From NCBI GenBank assembly GCA_002405565.1, contig DHMB01000085.1, positions 1 to 7,811 on the forward strand: a DNA stretch of 7,811 nucleotides, written 5' to 3'. Every line of letters starts with the position of its first letter. Position 1 is the stretch's first letter. The stretch is from Clostridiales bacterium UBA4653 (GTDB taxonomy: Bacteria > Bacillota > Clostridia > Oscillospirales > CAG-272). This document shows positions 6,703-7,811 of the stretch, one piece after another. The translations under genes and the position numbers were made by a program. The notes under the pieces are model-generated. The model ran no database searches, was not told the origin of the DNA, and worked only from the letters and a program-made list of their open reading frames with translations.

Positions 6703-7581
6703 TCATAACCCAATGGAATGTTCGACAAATTCCAGAAACTTTGCGGCGCTCGGAGATGTCGCCTTGTACTTTTTCCAGATGAGAACGCTTGAAAGCGATA
6801 TTTCCGGTTCAAACGGTTTCCATGCCATTCTGCGACGGTCATAAAGCTCGGTGGCTCCGCCAATCGTAAGCGCAACGCCGGCGTTTTCGCGAACAAGAGT
6901 TGCAACGTTGCCAAGCAGGTTGTGCGTGCCGAACACGTTCGGACTGTGCACCGATATACCGAACGTTTCTTCCATTCGGTTTGCCATACGGAACGGCACA
7001 AAAAGCCGCTCTTCGGCAAGGTCGTCCTTTGTGACGCTCTCTTTTTCAAACAGCGGGTTGTCTGCCGAAACGAGCACGCCCCATCGATCTTTTACGGGGA
7101 GACGGATTATATCGTATTTTGATAAATCGACCGTCGGTTCAATCAGGAGTCCCGCGTCAAGAAGCCCTTTTTCTATCCGCTCTTTGACGCTGTCAGCCGT
7201 AGCGGAATAAAAATCGAACTTTACTTCGGGATATTTTTTTGAAAATTCCACGGCAAGCCCTCCGAGCCAGCGGCTTGCAGAGGTTTCGCCCATCCCGATT
7301 GAAATAACGCCGTTATAAGAAACGATGCCGTCCCGGAAGTCCCGCTCGGTTTTCTCTGTCAGCGCAACGATTTCCTGCGCACGCCCGCGCAGAAATCTGC
7401 CTTCTTCGGTCAGCGTAAGCGAACGCTTTCCGCGGACAAACAGCTTTGCGCCCAGTTCATCTTCAAGCTGCATAATCTGTTTTGAAAGCGCGGGCTGAGA
7501 CACATGAAGGATTTCCGCCGCCCGCGTGATGTTTTCCTCCTGTGCCGCGACAAGAAAGTATTTCAGCAATCTGTTTTCCAT
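6703..7581 (-). CDS. LysR-type transcriptional regulator
   Basis: This 292-residue protein is a full-length LysR regulator. Residues 1-60 form the winged helix-turn-helix. The recognition region NITRAAEILHVSQPALSKQI (17-36) is followed by the conserved LEDELGAKLFVRGKRSLTLTEEG. A linker helix runs to about residue 88, then a periplasmic-binding-protein-like effector domain from about 91 (GVISIGMGE) to the end. Family members act as tetramers that change DNA bending on binding a small molecule, often activating adjacent genes. The start is supported by CCGGAGAG (7586-7593). The gene sits immediately upstream of, and in the same direction as, the redox operon, which makes that operon its likely target. 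A rightward promoter at 7748-7776 could be a second target. The effector is unknown. Confidence 0.95.
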   Translation of the reverse strand: MENRLLKYFLVAAQEENITRAAEILHVSQPALSKQIMQLEDELGAKLFVRGKRSLTLTEEGRFLRGRAQEIVALTEKTERDFRDGIVSYNGVISIGMGETSASRWLGGLAVEFSKKYPEVKFDFYSATADSVKERIEKGLLDAGLLIEPTVDLSKYDIIRLPVKDRWGVLVSADNPLFEKESVTKDDLAEERLFVPFRMANRMEETFGISVHSPNVFGTHNLLGNVATLVRENAGVALTIGGATELYDRRRMAWKPFEPEISLSSVLIWKKYKATSPSAAKFLEFVEHSIGL

Positions 7582-7623
7582 AATTCTCTCCGGTTATGAT
7601 TTGCGGTTTATTATTATGCGATA

Positions 7624-7652
7624 ATCATATCATATTGCCGATGAAATGTAAA
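7624..7652 (-). promoter_or_regulatory. Predicted lysR promoter
   Basis: On the minus strand TTTACA (7647-7652), a 17-base spacer and TATGAT (7624-7629) form a good sigma-A promoter. TG one base before the -10 gives an extended element. Transcription should begin near 7616-7618, about 36 bases before the lysR start codon. The layout is the same as in the operon promoter. An inverted repeat ATTAT-GCG-ATAAT (7613-7625) overlaps the predicted start site and could serve autoregulation. Confidence 0.78.
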
Positions 7653-7658
7653 TAAAAT

Positions 7659-7811
7659 TCAGAATATTCCGTAAAAACATATAAGCTCCGCGAGGAGCAT
7701 TGGAAGGTCGGTTGTTGGGAAAAACGTCGCAACAGGCAAGGAAACGCTTGAAAAACCGCGCGGCTTGCGATATAATAGCGGTAGATTGATGACTCCAACA
7801 TAAACGTCTTC
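7659..7811 (-). CDS. Open frame entering from the right edge, possible 3' end of a gene
   Basis: The minus-strand frame from the right edge is open for 50 codons and stops with TGA at 7659-7661. The peptide includes YRKPRGFSSVSLPVATFF and ends LICFYGIF. I do not recognise a domain in it. If real, it is the C-terminus of a gene ending just before the lysR promoter. Against it, the same DNA holds a near-consensus promoter on the opposite strand, and the plus strand is also open here for about 40 codons without a start. A chance frame is at least as likely. Confidence 0.22.
   Translation of the reverse strand, partial: EDVYVGVINLPLLYRKPRGFSSVSLPVATFFPTTDLPMLLAELICFYGIF
7748..7776 (+). promoter_or_regulatory. 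Predicted rightward promoter for a gene beyond the window
   Basis: TTGAAA (7748-7753), a 17-base spacer and a perfect TATAAT (7771-7776) form a near-consensus sigma-A promoter on the plus strand, divergent from lysR. Transcription would begin near 7782-7784. No credible start codon with a ribosome binding site follows before the right edge; the ATG at 7789 is closed by a stop after four codons. The gene served must lie outside the window. The spacer contains the palindrome CCGCGCGG (7756-7763). Confidence 0.55.

Noticed and set aside
7685..7698. GCTCC-GCGA-GGAGC hairpin as a terminator
   Set aside because: The stem is only five base pairs and neither strand has a T run after it.
7674..7803. 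Plus-strand frame ending at 7803
   Set aside because: About 40 codons are open, but there is no ATG or ribosome binding site before the last four codons, and it contains the predicted promoter.
1..7811. CRISPR array, insertion sequence or phage attachment site
   Set aside because: No regularly spaced direct repeats, terminal inverted repeats, transposase or integrase motifs, or tRNA-like sequence were seen.

Overview
The window looks like chromosomal DNA from a low-to-mid GC member of the Bacillota, probably Clostridia of a gut type. This is inferred from the strong GGAGG-type ribosome binding sites before nearly every gene, the tight co-directional packing, sigma-A-like promoters with extended -10 elements, and the protein families present. 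No rRNA, tRNA, CRISPR array, integrase or transposase was seen.

Left part (1-2743): the 3' portion of a large MMPL/RND-type membrane transporter gene reads rightward and runs in from beyond the left edge. Its extracytoplasmic domain of about 570 residues contains a degenerate repeat of about 85-95 residues that recurs five times. A hairpin flanked by A and T runs (2710-2743) follows and can terminate transcription from both sides.

Centre (2794-6597): six genes read leftward as a compact operon. In transcription order they are a hexapeptide-repeat O-acetyltransferase, an exported lipoprotein fusing a cyclophilin-like domain to a flavodoxin domain, a cupin, a carboxymuconolactone decarboxylase (CMD)-family protein, an aldo/keto reductase and a small cytosolic flavodoxin. 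Gaps run from a 4-base overlap to 28 bases, and several ribosome binding sites overlap the stop codon of the gene before. The two flavodoxin domains are clear paralogues, one predicted outside and one inside the membrane.

Right part (6598-7811): a LysR-type regulator gene also reads leftward, directly upstream of the operon. It has its own well-formed promoter and an intrinsic terminator. The best promoter for the operon overlaps that terminator: its -10 element lies in the 5' arm of the hairpin, so transcripts from it should lack the complete stem while read-through from lysR should be stopped. The last 150 bases hold a near-consensus promoter facing right, towards a gene outside the window, and a competing short open frame on the minus strand.

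Taken together, the LysR protein probably senses a small molecule or redox state and controls an oxidoreductase set: aldo/keto reductase for carbonyls, flavodoxins for electron transfer, and CMD and cupin proteins for peroxide, quinone or electrophile chemistry. The substrate cannot be read from the sequence. The transporter converges on the operon and need not be related to it.
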